Positions 18,853-32,060 are shown, numbered from the stretch's first letter. The stretch: DNA of 64,000 nt from Isoetes taiwanensis (GCA_021234155.1 JAJEKV010000045.1:7611105-7675104), one strand, 5' to 3'. Made by a program: numbers and translations. Notes: generated by a model not told the origin, from the letters alone.

Positions 18853-20688
18853 ATTCCTGCTAGATTCAGAGGCATTGAAGCATGGAATCCTACTCTGGAT
18901 GCCTCCGTTTTACGCGAATGTGGACTAGTACAAGGCAAACGGTTTCATGCCTGTGTGCTCAAACGTGGGCAGGGTAAAGATAGGTTTTTTGGAAACTTTC
19001 TTATGCAAATGTATGGCAAGCATTTTGCCTTGGATGATGTACTTTTTGTGTTTGATAGAATATCTAAACCTAACGTGTTCTCATGGACTTGCATAATTGG
19101 AGTTTATGCAGCACATGGTGATGTTGAGAAAACCATGTATTTCCTTCGTCAAATGCAGATGAATTGTGTGGAGCCAAACGGGAATACTTTTCGCACGATT
19201 TTGCGTACCTGTTCTAGTCCCAAGGCCCTAATAAGAGGTAAGTTTATTCATGCCTGCATATGTAAGAATGAAATAACTACAAATATTTTTCTTGGGACTG
19301 AGTTACTCCATTGTTATAGCAAATGTGAGAGCATTGAGGATGCCTACAAGGTCTTCATTCGTATGCCAGTATTTGATGTGTTCATCTGGACTACCATGAT
19401 ATCAGCATTTGCTAAGAATGGGTGTGCAAAGGAGGCCATAACATTGTTTCACAAGGGAGGTATGGTGCCTGATAAAATTACTTTCCTCAGCCTTCTTAAT
19501 GCCTGTTCAGGTCTGGCAGCCCTTACAGAAGGCAAGTTAGCCCATGCTGGCATTCTTAGCAGTGGTTTTGAATCAAACCTTATCGTGAGGAATGCGTTAA
19601 TAAGCATGTATGGGGCCTGTTGCTGCATAAAGAATGCAGAGAGTGTATTACATCGAACACATGATCAAGACTTAGTTTCATGGAACGCAATTATACAGGC
19701 CTATGTCTACAATGGGGAAAGCAGATATGCCCTTCAATATTTCAGACTGTTGCAAATGCAAGGGAATAGTGCAAACAAAGTAACTTTTGTCAGTGTTCTG
19801 GGTGCAGCAGAAGAGTTACCAGATGGTAAGATAATTCATGCTCAGATTCTCTGGATGCAGGCAGAATCTGATGTAATGCTGACAACTGGCCTTGTTAAAA
19901 TGTACGGCAGTTGTGGTGATGTGGAGGGAGCACAGTGGATTTTTGATAGCGTTGAGGAGAGGGATATAATCCTGTTGGCTGTCATAATCTCAATATATGT
20001 TCTCCACGGTCGAGAAAAGGATTCTATCCAGATTTTTCAAGAAATGCAGATTGAAGGCATAAAATCTAACAAGTTCATATTAATCACTATTGCTGATGCG
20101 TGTGCATCCTTGGCTGCTTTAGAAATAGGAAAGCAGGTACATAAAATCATAATCAATCATGGGCTGGAATCAGATATTATAGTTGGAACATCCATTATCA
20201 ATATGTACGGGAAATGTGGTGTCCCTATGGAAGCAAATAGGGTACTTGAGAATATTCATAGACTGGATATAATCTTTTGGTCTTGCATTATAGAAATGTA
20301 CTGTGAAAATGGGCAGTCAGAATCAGCATTTAAAGCCTTTAAGGAAATGCAGCAGGTATGTATAAGACCCGACTATATCACTTGTTTAAGTATTCTCTCT
20401 TTGTGCAGCCACAAAGCATTGATCTTTGATGGGTTCGACTACTTTGTGTCAATGTCTAGTAATTTTGATATTAAACCAGAAACTGAACATTATGGCTGTG
20501 TAATTGATCTTTTTGGCCACGTTGGATGTCTGGATGAGGCAGAGGATCTTGTCCATAGTTGTCCATTTTCAAATTTTCAGGGGTTATGGGTGATATTATC
20601 GAATGCATGTAGTTTGCATAGGGATGTGGAACGCCGCTGGAGAGTCCAAGATGTGAATTCCAGAATAGAAAGCAGCAGAGATAAATAG
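18853..20688 (+). CDS. Pentatricopeptide repeat (PLS-class) protein, 5' end missing or degraded
   Basis: Open for 611 codons between a TGA at 18850-18852 and the TAG at 20686-20688. The first in-frame ATG is about residue 50 (18999), inside a repeat, so the natural start is missing; the frame already shows LRECGLVQGKRFHACVLKRG before any ATG. Repeats of P, L and S type follow throughout: NVFSWTCIIGVYAAHG, DVFIWTTMISAFAKNGC, DLVSWNAIIQAYVYNGE and GKQVHKIIINHGLESD. The C-terminus (HYGCVIDLFGHVGCLDEAED, then LWVILSNACSLH) enters the E region, but no DYW deaminase domain follows. Such proteins bind organellar RNA for editing or processing. The lack of introns and the repeat style fit fern PPR genes. 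Loss of the start and of the E/DYW end suggests a pseudogene or a trans-acting PLS protein. Confidence 0.85.
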   Translation: MPARFRGIEAWNPTLDASVLRECGLVQGKRFHACVLKRGQGKDRFFGNFLMQMYGKHFALDDVLFVFDRISKPNVFSWTCIIGVYAAHGDVEKTMYFLRQMQMNCVEPNGNTFRTILRTCSSPKALIRGKFIHACICKNEITTNIFLGTELLHCYSKCESIEDAYKVFIRMPVFDVFIWTTMISAFAKNGCAKEAITLFHKGGMVPDKITFLSLLNACSGLAALTEGKLAHAGILSSGFESNLIVRNALISMYGACCCIKNAESVLHRTHDQDLVSWNAIIQAYVYNGESRYALQYFRLLQMQGNSANKVTFVSVLGAAEELPDGKIIHAQILWMQAESDVMLTTGLVKMYGSCGDVEGAQWIFDSVEERDIILLAVIISIYVLHGREKDSIQIFQEMQIEGIKSNKFILITIADACASLAALEIGKQVHKIIINHGLESDIIVGTSIINMYGKCGVPMEANRVLENIHRLDIIFWSCIIEMYCENGQSESAFKAFKEMQQVCIRPDYITCLSILSLCSHKALIFDGFDYFVSMSSNFDIKPETEHYGCVIDLFGHVGCLDEAEDLVHSCPFSNFQGLWVILSNACSLHRDVERRWRVQDVNSRIESSRDK

Positions 20689-21760
20689 CAATAATCATGG
20701 CAAGACCAGGAGCTAAGTGGTTTTTTATCTTGTCATCACTGGCAAGACATACCTAGAATTTGATCTATTATAAAAGTATGGGAAGATGATGAATAAGAAC
20801 TAACTGAGAACAATTGCGAGACACGATTCAATTATGGGTTTGGGTTTAAGGTCTCCTTTTACAATTATATTTATAAAGTCGAAGAGCCATACATCTTGAG
20901 TAATTTAAGGTTCGTCATCTTTCAGTTTGCATGTAAGTGCAGCACATGATGTTTGGGAATCCCTATTTTTGTAAGAAATGAATTAGAGTACTCCGATCAG
21001 ATTAATGTGTGTGGAAACAAAATCATCCAATTTGGCCTGAATATGGCCAGAAATACTTCAGCTTATATTTACAGATACCTGTGGTATCATCTGTACAGGT
21101 TTGTGGTTGCCGAGCAAGGCCGTACATACGAGCAAGGCAGTACATACGGTTGCCTGAGAAAATGAGATAACTATTCTACATAATTGCCATGATCTCGTCT
21201 GTTCGTAGTTATTTGGTACTGGATGCACGTGGAAGAATTAGAAGTAGACAGAGGAGATCAATCTTCCTTCAAAGCATATTGGTAAAATAACCATTTTTTT
21301 GACACTCTGATGCTAATTAAATACATGGCATGTATGAGCACAGCTTCTTTGAAATGGTATAGGCTTTCTATGCCGTAATAGGAAAGATTTTGCAAATCTC
21401 TGAGGATGCAGAAAGAACCTGAGTCAAATAGAAGACCTAATGCACCTCACCAGCCCTTTTTGCCCTCAGGTGAGGCTTTAGAGCGTTACAAAATGGACAC
21501 ATATTGGTAAAATATATGCAGGGAGAGTAGATGGGTCACGGTAGAAGGAAAAGAGTGGAATAAGCAGCTACCAACCACGTAAAGCAAGTACACAACATGG
21601 TCGCACAATTTCGAATGTCTCTGTGAAACTGATAAGAGTTCACATATTAACTTGCATTTCTATCATGAACAAATGGATATGTTTTACAAAGATGTTCAAA
21701 GAAGATATTTGAAAGAAATCCTTGCAGAAGTTCATTGTTTAAGTTAAAGTAGCCATTCCA
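20689..21760. other. No gene recognised
   Basis: AT-rich sequence with only short frames. A 16-bp unit containing CGAGCAAGGC is doubled near 21113-21145. Confidence 0.5.
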
Positions 21761-22340
21761 TTATAAGAGGCACCCATTCTTGTACCTCATAGCATCAAAG
21801 TCTTTGTTGGAGCGACGAAGATGCTTCATCAAACTAGGAAGGATCAGATGGAATAGAAAGGATCGAATAATGAACCAGAACAATCTTTTCTGGAATTGGA
21901 CCGGAATTGCTTTAACATTCATCAATGGTCTGACCAGATTTTTGGCACAAAGTGCATATGAGACCATGCATTCGCTTCTTTGATGGTCGGAGGTGCCACA
22001 TTTCTGACACCACAAGTTGGATGTCGTATGCGGAAAAAATGTGGCTAAGTAATGCACTAAGATGCTTTCTCTTAATACTCTTCGTGCCCCCAAATGCTAT
22101 GATCTGTGTCACTTCGACTCAGCACATATGTAAATTGGTTTCACTGTTGATCCTAGAGTTTCTGATGCATGCATGAAATTCTCTCTTTTTGCTTGCATCA
22201 AGAAACCAGTTGATCAGATGATCTCTAGTAGATGAAGTATCCAGTTGGGAGTTCGAGAGCAAATTCAACGGAAGTTTCTTCTTCTGAGATGTTGAGTTGA
22301 AGAGATGTAGCAGTTCTTGTCCAGATACTGCCAGCTCAAA
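21761..22340 (-). pseudogene. Degraded coding-like sequence with a CxxC...C motif, unidentified
   Basis: Minus-strand frames alternate: WCQKCGTSDHQRSEC in one, LICTLCQKSGQTIDEC in an overlapping one, and FTCQAFLRRFELAVSGQELL further upstream. This suggests a decayed gene with a small zinc-binding motif. I cannot assign a family. Confidence 0.25.
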
Positions 22341-24667
22341 TCTTCTTAGAAAGGCTTGGCACGTAAATTTAGCCTATGATCTGCATGCTCTAGTTCAACG
22401 ATTCCTTCCAAAGATAGTCCCTTTTTATAGTTCGACCCCCATGTAGTGTAAATATGGTCTTCATATTATATCCTCTGGCTGCTCTTGGAATCCTTTTGTC
22501 ACTTGAAAAGTCACCAAATGAGAATTGTTTCAAGATGGCCTGTTACATTACATCATCGTCGAAGAGTAAACCTCTAGGATGGAGTGGAACTCATAATGGA
22601 TGGAGTTGCCCGACATGTATAACTAATGCAGACGAAGTAGATACTTCGATCATTCACGGGTCGGCTGATAAACCATCCCTCCTCGTCTATGTTCGAAATT
22701 CTATTTTCAATTGGTGAGGGGGCTATATTTACTGTAGGACTTGATGATCTTATTGGCTCAAAAGCAAATTTTGTTCCCTTTGCAGGAGTTGGACACAAGC
22801 TACTATGGCTGGTGTATCCACTTCCATTGCCTGCTAGGAATACTTGCTTCAAGAACTTACAAGATCCTTTTACAGAATTATTTGTACTAAAACTTGCAAC
22901 TGATAACAAACAGAACATGTATAAGTACCATAGAACATCCATGAACATCAAGAAGGACTTAACACAACAATGATAAAACAAAAGAGTGAACACAACAATG
23001 ATAAAGCAAAAGAGTGCTCATGAATTCATGGGGCATCCATGGCCAAAATACTTGAACATCCTAAGAACATGAATTGACAGCATAATAGTGCTAATATTGC
23101 TTGCTACATTGCTACAGAAAGAAAAGTCGTGCTTTATGTAGGTGGTCTTTCAAAAGCGACAATATTGGTGGTTTTTCAAAACCTGTCGCTGCCTCATATT
23201 GTAGATGTCTGAATCACCTTCAAATGAATGGTGTTAAGATAATTCTCCCCATCGCCTTCTAATTTGATCCTGCAATTGCAAACAATATGAAATGTTGTAG
23301 ATTTTCAATGTTGGGCGGCAACACTTGATTCCTCTTCTTGGTATAAAGTACACCGAAATAGCTCTAATTTCTTTCGCGTGGGCTGCTACTTGCTCCTCGG
23401 CTCAATACTCTTAAAGCAATATTTTATTAACAAAAAAGACTACGGCCATAGGCATCCCATCCATTAGATCAGCTTCAACACGAGAAGGCATAAGTTTGAA
23501 AAAAATCCTTGGAATTGAACAACTCAAGGAAGAAGCTCTATTACTAAGAATATGCCTGAACAATTTGGTATCCAAGCAAGGCCATTAATCAAATCCGTAT
23601 GTGCGAGAGAAACGCATAGAGAGAAAATTTTGCCAACCATACAAATGCATTTACCCATCCATTTTCTAGGTACTCTTGAGCTCGACACAAGAATTGTCTA
23701 GAATGAATAGATAGAAAGAACAAAACCTTAAAAAGGCTAGGGCCCACGAAGAATCTCCACTCTTATCATATAATTTGCAAATAAATGTCAACCAAGTTGA
23801 GAATTGATATCAACTTAGAATAGCAACCTAACCCAAAAACATGGTCCTCACATCCGAACATGCATAGACTCAAATTTGGTATCTGATGTCCAAATCTTCG
23901 TGTTGACTACGTATGTATAATTTCTAATGTGATTCCGTTCAGCTAGCTTCTCAATCTGGTGCATCAAACATAAATTCGATGTTTTCTAGCATGTAACCGA
24001 AAGTGAAATAGAGAAGAGTACTAATTCTGGCTCTCGATGGATCTTGTTTAGAAATTTCTGATTCAATTCACTAATAATAGAATACTTGAAGAAGAGATTG
24101 AAGAGGAAAGGGGTGCTGTAGAAAGTTCAGAATGGAAAACATCTTTGGAACATGGTGACAATGATGAAGATCAATGTGCTTAATGCGAGGAAGATCTTAA
24201 AGAAGAATGAAGCTTGCTAATATTTGTGAGAATGTTCTTCATGGTTATTTTTATGCAAACAACTTCTAGTCTTTTTAAAGCTCTGAAATTCTCAACTTTT
24301 AATAATTCTCAAAAAATTTAATATCTAAAATTTGAACAGGTCTACTAGCTCTGCTTGTATTCTTTTAGCGTATGTTTCTTCAGTAAGTTCTATATGATGT
24401 ATGTAACAGTAAAACGCCACGTTACAAACAGTGCGAACCTTTGCATTTGCTCAACATTGGTAACCTTTGCATTTGCTCCTCACACTACCTTGGGAGTAAA
24501 CTTGTCTTTGAAGTTGTTATTTTTAACCAAAACTTTCTCATTGCTGTTACCATTGCTAAGCTTTTCAATATTGAAGACTCCTTTCGACCAAATAAACAAA
24601 TAGAACAATCATAAACAAGTAGATAAACGAGTAAATAAACCGATGAAATACAAGAACAAGACAATGG

Positions 24668-24699
<32 letters not shown>

Positions 24700-25650
24700 C
24701 TAGTGAAAATGCAGGGTTGGAGAAAAGAACTGCAGAGAATAACCACTTGACCTGCATTCGTACTTGGTCTGTAGATCATTCTCTGTGTGTGCATTTATTT
24801 GGTATACCTCATAGACATTTTCTTGCTTAATGAAAGTAGTATGTATTGCATTCCAAGTCACACTAGGCGATAGGGGTTAAAATATGGAACGCATTCCAAG
24901 GACAACTTTCCTATTATTGTTACACTACAAAGATGTTTTTAAATAATAGCAGTGGTGGATTTATGAAGAATAAGGGCAGATATTAAAAAGCGCACACACC
25001 AATACATGATTAAAATGTCTAGATTTCTGGAGAGTAAGAGAAAACTTATTTGGAGCAAAATAGTTAAGTACGCATGGAGGATTTGTATAGTGGATAGCAT
25101 CAGAATACAAGAAATAAGGTAAATTGTTTCTATAGTCCCTCAGCTTAGAAGATCATAATCTTAGTGCCTATCTCTCGTATTATGTCGATCACAACTGACA
25201 ATATCTTTTGCACAAAAGAGCATGTCAAGACTTGTAATCCTTCTTGAAGGTTGTATATGTTGATCTAAGAAGGAACAACAAAAAAAAAATGTTCAGGAAT
25301 CAAATGTAAAGTCAAGTGCAGCTTCTAATAACTTGTAAAGGACCTGCAAACCCTGATATGAAAGCTCCATTATAACTTTGTATAACCCTTTTGCTTTTAT
25401 AAGGATATGGAGATGATTTATTCCCTCTAAGGTCATCCACCGGGATAAGTGTCTATGTTAGGATTAGAAAGTAGCCATAAATAAGGTCTCTTTGCCAATG
25501 AAAGCTCTGTTCGAGCAGTATTGCTCCTTGGAAAACCTACCCAGGTGAAGATAACAGAATTAGGATTCTTATGATACTTTTGTTGGATCGGTCTAGGAAA
25601 TAACAATTGATTACATATTTCTGTAGGTTCACCATATAGCTACCAGCATA
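22341..25650. other. No gene recognised
   Basis: About 3.3 kb of AT-rich sequence with only short frames. It contains a 26-base A run at about 24669-24694 and a 20-bp direct repeat ending CACAACAATGATAAA near 22963-23005. I see no convincing exon or transposon end. Confidence 0.45.
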
Positions 25651-25653
25651 CAA

Positions 25654-25974
25654 TTATTTCTGCATTAGCATCATAACTAAGCCTTGATGGAAACCGAATA
25701 TAAAATCTCTGTTCTTGAGAGCCCAGAAGAACAAATCCAATGCAGTGCCTGGAGATCGGATTCTTTGCAACACATAAGCTATGAGGGTAGAAATAACTCT
25801 AAAACACTCAATTTCGAAGCGCAAGTGACCAAAGGGACGCACCACTTTTGACGATTCCTTGTCTATCTGGACTGGGTTGGGAAGTTGCGAATCGAAAACA
25901 GGCTCTTCTTGAACAATTATTCTTGTTACTTCGGTCACTTCGCATGAACAACGAATTAGGCGGTTCAATGGCAC
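25654..25974 (-). pseudogene. Possible PPR N-terminal fragment
   Basis: The minus-strand frame contains VLQRIRSPGTALDLFFWALK and KNRDFIFGFHQGLVMMLMQ. The pattern of a basic stretch, ALxxFxWA and then an 'FxHG..YxxM'-type segment resembles the first repeats of P-class PPR proteins. The match is brief and nothing continues on either side, so it is tentative. Confidence 0.35.
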
Positions 25975-26859
25975 GAAAAAAGATGGGGAGCATTGTGGCA
26001 GGGATGCTCGAGAATTGAGAGGCCATCAGTCACAATAGAATCGGTCGAAAGCTAGCTCCATCTCCCCTATTGTGGGGCTTAGGATTTGAGTGACATGGGC
26101 TCGAAGAAGAGGAGGACATCACATACTCGTGGCATAGCTAGAATTGCAGCAAAGTGTGCATCTCGGGTTTGGCAACCCTGTTAAAAAGGAAAAAAAAAAA
26201 CTTGAAATCACATGTAGTTTTAGGGCAAATGGACAACAGACCTGCCAAATATTGAGAATATTACAAAATATTCTCACCCCACTAATAAACAAAGGATTTC
26301 CCTTCGAGCAGCTCAAAAATAAGTATCGATATATTTCATTCTTTGCTTAAGCCTCTATAACATTGGATCCTAGTCGTTGGTGCAAGGAATGTTTCTCTAG
26401 ATATTCCTGCCCCATAAACTCCATCATCCATTTAAAAGCTTGATGGGTGAAACTCCATTATCCATGTCACTATATGATTTTCCCACTATTTTGATAAGTC
26501 AATATATGGTACACACTCTATACCAAAATACATACTACATGTGCACCATTGCTAAAACTAAAACCTAAGAAGACGAACAAAGAATGAACTACAAGGTCGT
26601 TCTGCACAAAACCCCCAGGCCATGAAAGCCTTCTACTCAACTACACCCTAAAACATTCTAAATCATATATAAGGTTCCACAATTGCACAACACAAATTAT
26701 TTTTCTTAGAAAACAAGGTGCTTTCGCACAAGGGTTTGCTCGGATGAAAGATGATAACTTACTCATAGCAGAACAGAAGCAGTAAGACCTTACATGCATT
26801 CATAGCATTATCTTACTTGCATTCACAATAGAAGAACAGCTCATGGCAGAAGCAAAAGC

Positions 26860-27260
26860 TTGACAGAAGCAGCGGAAGAACACTCAACGTTGAAGAAGCG
26901 GGCGCCAAGACTACCAGTTACGAACTCGATGGAAAAACAATGCAATGGAGAAAAGGCGATTCATAGCGTTAGAGAACTCAATGGTGAAGCGCATCACAAT
27001 GGAAGAGAACTTAGCGGTGAAGAGCATTTACATCAACTTGATGGAAAAGAAGCGATTGCCAAGGCTACCAGTTAGCTATCACCTCAAACTTAGAGTAGAA
27101 AGAAAATTCAAGCAAACCCAGAATCTCAAGCATCCACATCTTATAGAGGTAAGTTATCTACTATCCAAATCAAAGATATTGAAGCTTATCCATCCTTCAT
27201 CCCTAAGGTTTGCCCGCCTAAAAGGAACCCTTTACATGAATTCTCCACCATATGCATGAG
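26860..27260. repeat. Dispersed repeat, copy A (partner at 32205-32595)
   Basis: This contains a segment encoding RLPVSYHLK-like residues, then TTATCTACTATCC and CCTTCATCCCTAAGG, ending near GAATTCTCCACCATATGCA. The same order is found at 32205-32595. The frames are short and interrupted; I treat it as a non-coding or relic repeat. Confidence 0.65.
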
Positions 27261-27419
27261 TGCTTTGTTTGGATGCGAATAGGCTTACATAGAAAAACAA
27301 AAAAAATGCACACAGTCAATAAGAAAAAATAGCATCTATGTGAGTAAGTGAGCGAGTCTCTCCAGCCCCATCGAATAGCTAGGAGGTCGCCACGTGGTGC
27401 GATCTTGGCTCTTAGATTC

Positions 27420-28145
27420 TAAATAGTTCTAGGATGTTTTAGAATATTCTAGATGCTCATAGCTAAGCTCCTCAATCTAAAATAGAAAGTTTTTTAAAAA
27501 TTTGCAATGAATAAAAATAGCATGTTCTAGAATGTTCTGGATGCTCATGGATAAGCACCTTAGTCTAAAAATAAAAAGTTATTTTGAAATTTCGAAAAGA
27601 GCCAAAGTAGAATGCAAACACCTAGATGCTCAGGACTAAGCATCTCAATTTAAAAATAGAAAGTCTTTCTGAAAATTTGCAAAGAGTAAAAAAGAATGGT
27701 CTAAATGCTCATGGGTACGCACCTCAATCTAAAAACCAAAAGTCCTCTGGAAATTTTGCAAAGAGCCAAATTAGAATGCTTTGAAATGTTCTAAAATGTT
27801 CTGGGTAAGCACCTAAATCTAAAAACAAGAAGTTTTTTCTAAACTTTGCAAACAATCAATATGGAATGTTCTAGAAAGTTCCAGATGCTCATGGGTAAGC
27901 ATGACAGTCTAAAAATAGAATATTTTTGAAAATTTTACAAACAGTCAAAATCGAATGTTTTAGAATATTTGTAGGCACATCAGTCCAAAAATAGAAAGTT
28001 TTTTGAAACTTAGCAAACAGTCAAAATAAAATGTTCCAGATGTTCATGGATAAGCACCTCGGTCTAAAAATAAAAAGCTTTTTTGAAAGTCTGCAAAAGT
28101 CAAAATAGAATATTTTTGAAATTAGAAAGTTTTCAAAATGTTATA
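27420..28145. repeat. Degenerate satellite-like tandem repeat, about 85-110-bp units
   Basis: Around eight units share the order GAATGTTCTAGA, GATGCTCATGG, TAAGCACCTCAATCTAAAAA, GAAAGTTTTTTGAAA, TTTGCAAAGAGTC. Units diverge strongly and vary in length. No open frame. Confidence 0.75.
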
Positions 28146-28440
28146 AAAAGAGTGTTCCTCATGGGTGATACTTTGGAATTGGCAATAGGTGCTGATGGTA
28201 CGTGTGAATAAGCTCCTCATGGTGATGCTTTGGAATTGGCAATAGATGTGAGTAAGTTTCTTATGATTGATACTTTGGAATTGGCAGTGTGTTGGTAGTA
28301 GTAAGCTGGCCTTTGAATATGTAGGTGATCGTAGGTATTGGTAGGCCTTTCATGTGCGCTATTTGAAATTGGCAGTAGGTGTTGGTAGTAGGTGTGAGTA
28401 AGCTCCTCCTGGGTGATGCTTTGGAATTAGTAGTAGGAAA
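28146..28440. repeat. Clustered short repeats
   Basis: A motif close to CTCCTCATGGGTGATGCTTT, followed by GGAATTGGCAGTAGG, occurs about four times here. It recurs at 30020-30080, 31600-31700 and 32645-32750. Confidence 0.65.
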
Positions 28441-29740
28441 AAAAAATGGAACATTTTGTTTTGGTGTGTTATGAAATTTGTGCTATATTTGATGGTTTAT
28501 ATGTTATTCATGAAGTTGCCAATGTATTTAAATTTTTATTTATTTTTCCAAAGAAAAAAACATCTCCCATAACAAACTAAAACAAAAGTTTTAATTTTTT
28601 TTTTGCTCCAAATTGGTTTTTTGGCGAGTATAAAGAGTGTTTTCGATTTGGTCTAAGTTCCTGAAGCTAGAAGGAATGTGAGTATAATCCATATCCCGCT
28701 CATGGGAAGGAAGCAAGACAAAATCTATAAAAAATGCTGTAATATCTCAATAAAAGCAAGGCCGAGCAAGTAAACAAATACATTATTTTTTATTAAAAGA
28801 TCGCTACTGCGATGTTTTGGATGCAAAATGTATGGGAAACAAGAAAAAATTGGCATAGACATTACTTATTAATATACAATTTATATGCTTCGAAGCAATT
28901 ATATCGGCTAATATTATACCTATATGATATGCATAAAAGCTAAGGTTTCTAAAGAAACACCTGCTATGCATGATGTCAGCGATCCACAAGATTGCAATGG
29001 CGATCTTGGGAAGCAAAAATAAGACCATGATCAGCCAATGTTCAGGGGTTGTTGAGAAATAAAGTAAAGAAACGACAAAACAAGATTTGACCAAAGAAAC
29101 ACCCAAAGCAGCTTGAAACCTTGTTAAAACCTTGAATCTGACTTGTTCATCATAAATAATCTAATAATAGTTTCAAATCTATCTAGGAAGTCTTGAATCA
29201 GCCTAAAAAACCTTCAATGGATCCAAACCAACTTGAATTGTTAAAGCCTTGAATCTGACTTGTTCATCATGAAGTCAGTCTGTAATAACCTAATAATACC
29301 TCCATTTTTATCTATGAAGGTTTGAATCAGCTTAAAAACATTCAACATATGTCAGATCAGTTTGAATTGATGTAGGAATCTGTTGCTAAGAATCTGTGGA
29401 GGAATCCTGGCTAGAAGACCTTGTGATACATGAATTGCCTCTATAACCTGTTGATCTGCTTGGTTTGCTGGGCCGCTCCTCCCCTCGCCACTGGTCGCTC
29501 CTCCCTTGGTCGCTGATTGCTCCTCCCCTAACTACTGGTTGCTCTCCCTTGGTCGCTTCTCCCCTGACCGCTGATCTTATCTAAGGCTCAAGCACACACA
29601 CGCAGTTAACATTTCAAATTTATCCCATCCAGAGTACATGATTACCATTTTTAATTTATCTCGCCCGAGGTACATTTTATCATTTGAATTAATGGTAAAG
29701 GTCAGGCACGTGGTTACCATTTGAATTGAAAGTGAAGAAG
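28441..29740. other. No gene recognised
   Basis: AT-rich with short frames only. A duplicated segment (ACTTGTTCATCAT, TCTATCTA, GAATCAGC) lies at about 29125-29215 and 29240-29345. A short run of CGCTCCTCCC-like repeats is at 29465-29575. Confidence 0.45.
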
Positions 29741-29744
29741 AAGA

Positions 29745-29950
29745 GATTTTAACGTCACGCCACAAGGCAGCGTCCTATCGGACATGTGACACTTTACAAC
29801 ACACCCAGATGGGTCCTGCCCCCACCACTTTACATTGCTGAAGTGGGTCCTTCCCCCACAAACTTTACATTGCACATGGCCACTTTCACAACGAGGCGTT
29901 GAACCCGTGACCTTAGGTAAAATGGGTCATGTTTGCTAGCTTAAAATTCT
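29745..29950 (-). mobile_element. SINE-like sequence
   Basis: On the minus strand ACGGGTTCAACGCC resembles a tRNA B box, followed by two similar GC-rich segments (GTGGGGGAAGGACCC and GTGGGGGCAGGACCC). The structure suggests a tRNA-derived SINE, but the A box and ends are unclear. Confidence 0.35.
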
Positions 29951-30220
29951 CATTTGTGTACGAATTTCTCAAATTAATGAATTGGTGCCTTAGAAGAGAG
30001 GTAGTAGGTATGAGTAGCTCTTCATTGGTGATGCTTCAAAACTGGTAGTAGGTATGAGTAAGCTCCTCATTAGAATTGTAGTAGACGGCATGGAATAATT
30101 TAAGGGCTAAACTTAGCTATTTGGCGATTTTTAGCACATTTTCGAAAAAAAATTGGCTAAAGTAAATGAAAAAAATTGGGATCTTAGGGACGTCACCCCC
30201 CCCCCCCCGGGTGTGACAAA

Positions 30221-31310
30221 ATTTTTAGAATTCAAACAAAAAAAAAAAAAACTAGAATTCATTTGAGGCTTTCATCACTTATAGCTTTTGAATTTGATCA
30301 CAATAAAACAAATAGAACATAAGTAAAAGTTACCATAAAGATAGAGCAGATTGATCCCATTATTCTGAAAGTCATAAAGTTTGCAACACAAAAAAAACCC
30401 CCTGTTATTATGCTACATATTGTTACTTCCACTACAACTATTTCTCTTTCACAATGACACGATTGTTTATCAATCCATATGATTTTGGATGCTCCATCTC
30501 TAGCTTAAAGGTAATGCATGATTCACCTTATGGTTCGATTAAAGTTCTAAACCTACAATATAAATGCATTCTTGTGGCCTTTGTTTGACCGATCAAGCGT
30601 GACATGGAAAAGGGCGTGGAATAATCCGCTTTGTTGTGTGCATAAGAATCCGTTTGTTGATTGAAGCTAAAAAGGTGGCTGCTATGAACAATCCGACGAC
30701 CCGGGGAATATCCAAGAGTTGGAAGCAAACAGAGGGCCTAAACTTGAATCTGCGGCAAATCTTAGGAAGGAAACAAAAGGGGTTTTGCAAAGACTACATT
30801 CTAGAATCGGGAAACCAATACCTTGTAAAAAAAAAAGAACATTATGTCAATAGAAGAAACATTAAAAACAAATACCTTTGCAAGTGTGAGCAAAAAATCC
30901 ATCTCGTCGTAGTAAAATCCACTCCGGCAATAAGAATCCAAGAGGGCAAGTGCACATGCATATGCACACAAGCACATGCACTTGCACTTGCACATGCACA
31001 ATACACATGCACATGCATATACATGCACATTCACATGAACATGCACATGCACACACATGCAAATGCATGTGCACATGCACATGCACATGCACATGCATAC
31101 ACATGCGCAGTGTTCATGCACAAACACATGCAGAGAAAGACAACAACCCTCGGATTGTTCCAACCAACGAAAATCAACGGCCCATAAAGGGTGCACTCTA
31201 GAAATACTATTTAGTACACCTCAACGAATACAACAACGAAATCATAGAAAAACCATGTGAAAAAACGTATAAAAATCTAAAAGTAACCCCCTGTTATTGT
31301 GCTACATATT
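30221..31310. repeat. Copy of the repeat seen at 44766-45880, with rearranged interior
   Basis: 30221-30388 matches 44766-44934 closely (TTAGAATTCAAAC, ATTTGAGGCTTTCATCAC, AATAGAACATAAGTAAAA). 31180-31310 matches 45755-45880, including GGTGCACTCTAGA and the terminal CCCCCTGTTATTRTGCTACA. That terminal motif appears twice here (30399-30418 and 31291-31310). The interior differs from the other copy: this one holds the CACATG microsatellite. Confidence 0.7.
30948..31118. repeat. CACATG-type microsatellite
   Basis: About 170 bp of imperfect alternating CACATG, GCACAT and CATGCA units. It creates His/Met/Thr/Cys-rich frames on several strands that are not genes. Confidence 0.95.
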
Positions 31311-31589
31311 ATAAGAAATATACGATTAATAGTTTAGATTCTAGCATTATAAATTAATTTGAGTTCTAGACTTTGCTAATTAGCATTATTTTAGAATGTT
31401 TTCACAAAGAAAATGACTAAAATATGTAGAAACAATTGAAAAAAAGTATAGTAATTTGGCTTAATATTTTTCGTTAGCCACACTATAGATTGACTAATAG
31501 ATGTGGAGTAACATTCGTATGAATAAGTGGGTGTTGATTAACATGCGTAAAGCCCAATAAATTGGCAAGAATAATGTATGTGTATGCAT

Positions 31590-32060
31590 AATAGTAGGTA
31601 TGAGTAGGTCTCACAAGTGATAATTTGAAATTAGTAGTACATATCAGTAAGCTCCTCATAGGTGCTACTTTAGAATTGGTAGTAGATGAGAGTAAACTCC
31701 TCATAGATTGACCAATGGATGTTGACTAATATGGGATAAATATATAGGTGTTGACTAACATGAGTAAATCTCAAAAAAATGGCAAGAATGCATGTGCATT
31801 CAATGCATAGGCATGCATTTGTTCAAGTTGAGGCCGAGGTCTCCAAGCTGAGGAATTAGTGCCAACAAAAAGAGTCTAGTTAGATTTATAAAGCAACGTT
31901 GTTGATGTTGGTAGATTTGGAATGAAGTATTGCAGCATATATCCATTGATTGGTAGTACATTTCTTGTTATGTGAACTGACCCTAGGTAAAATATACTAG
32001 TGCAATGGCAATCTTATAGAAACTGACATATGAAAGCAACAAACATGTAAAGGAAAAACT
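31590..32060. repeat. About 450-bp direct duplication, copy 1 (copy 2 at 32645-33085)
   Basis: Shared order: short CTCCTCATAGGTGCTACTTT motif, GTGTTGACTAACATGAGTAA, GAATTAGTGCCAAC, AGATTTATAAAGCAAC, CCATTGATTGGTAGTACATT and CTGACCCTAGGTAAAATATA. Copy 2 has diverged at roughly one base in ten by eye. Confidence 0.8.

Noticed and set aside
24485-24757. Minus-strand frame with a run of Phe
   Set aside because: The Phe run is the translation of an A/T homopolymer.
30801-31260. Several overlapping His/Met/Cys/Thr-rich frames on both strands
   Set aside because: They are translations of a CACATG-type microsatellite and carry no coding signal.
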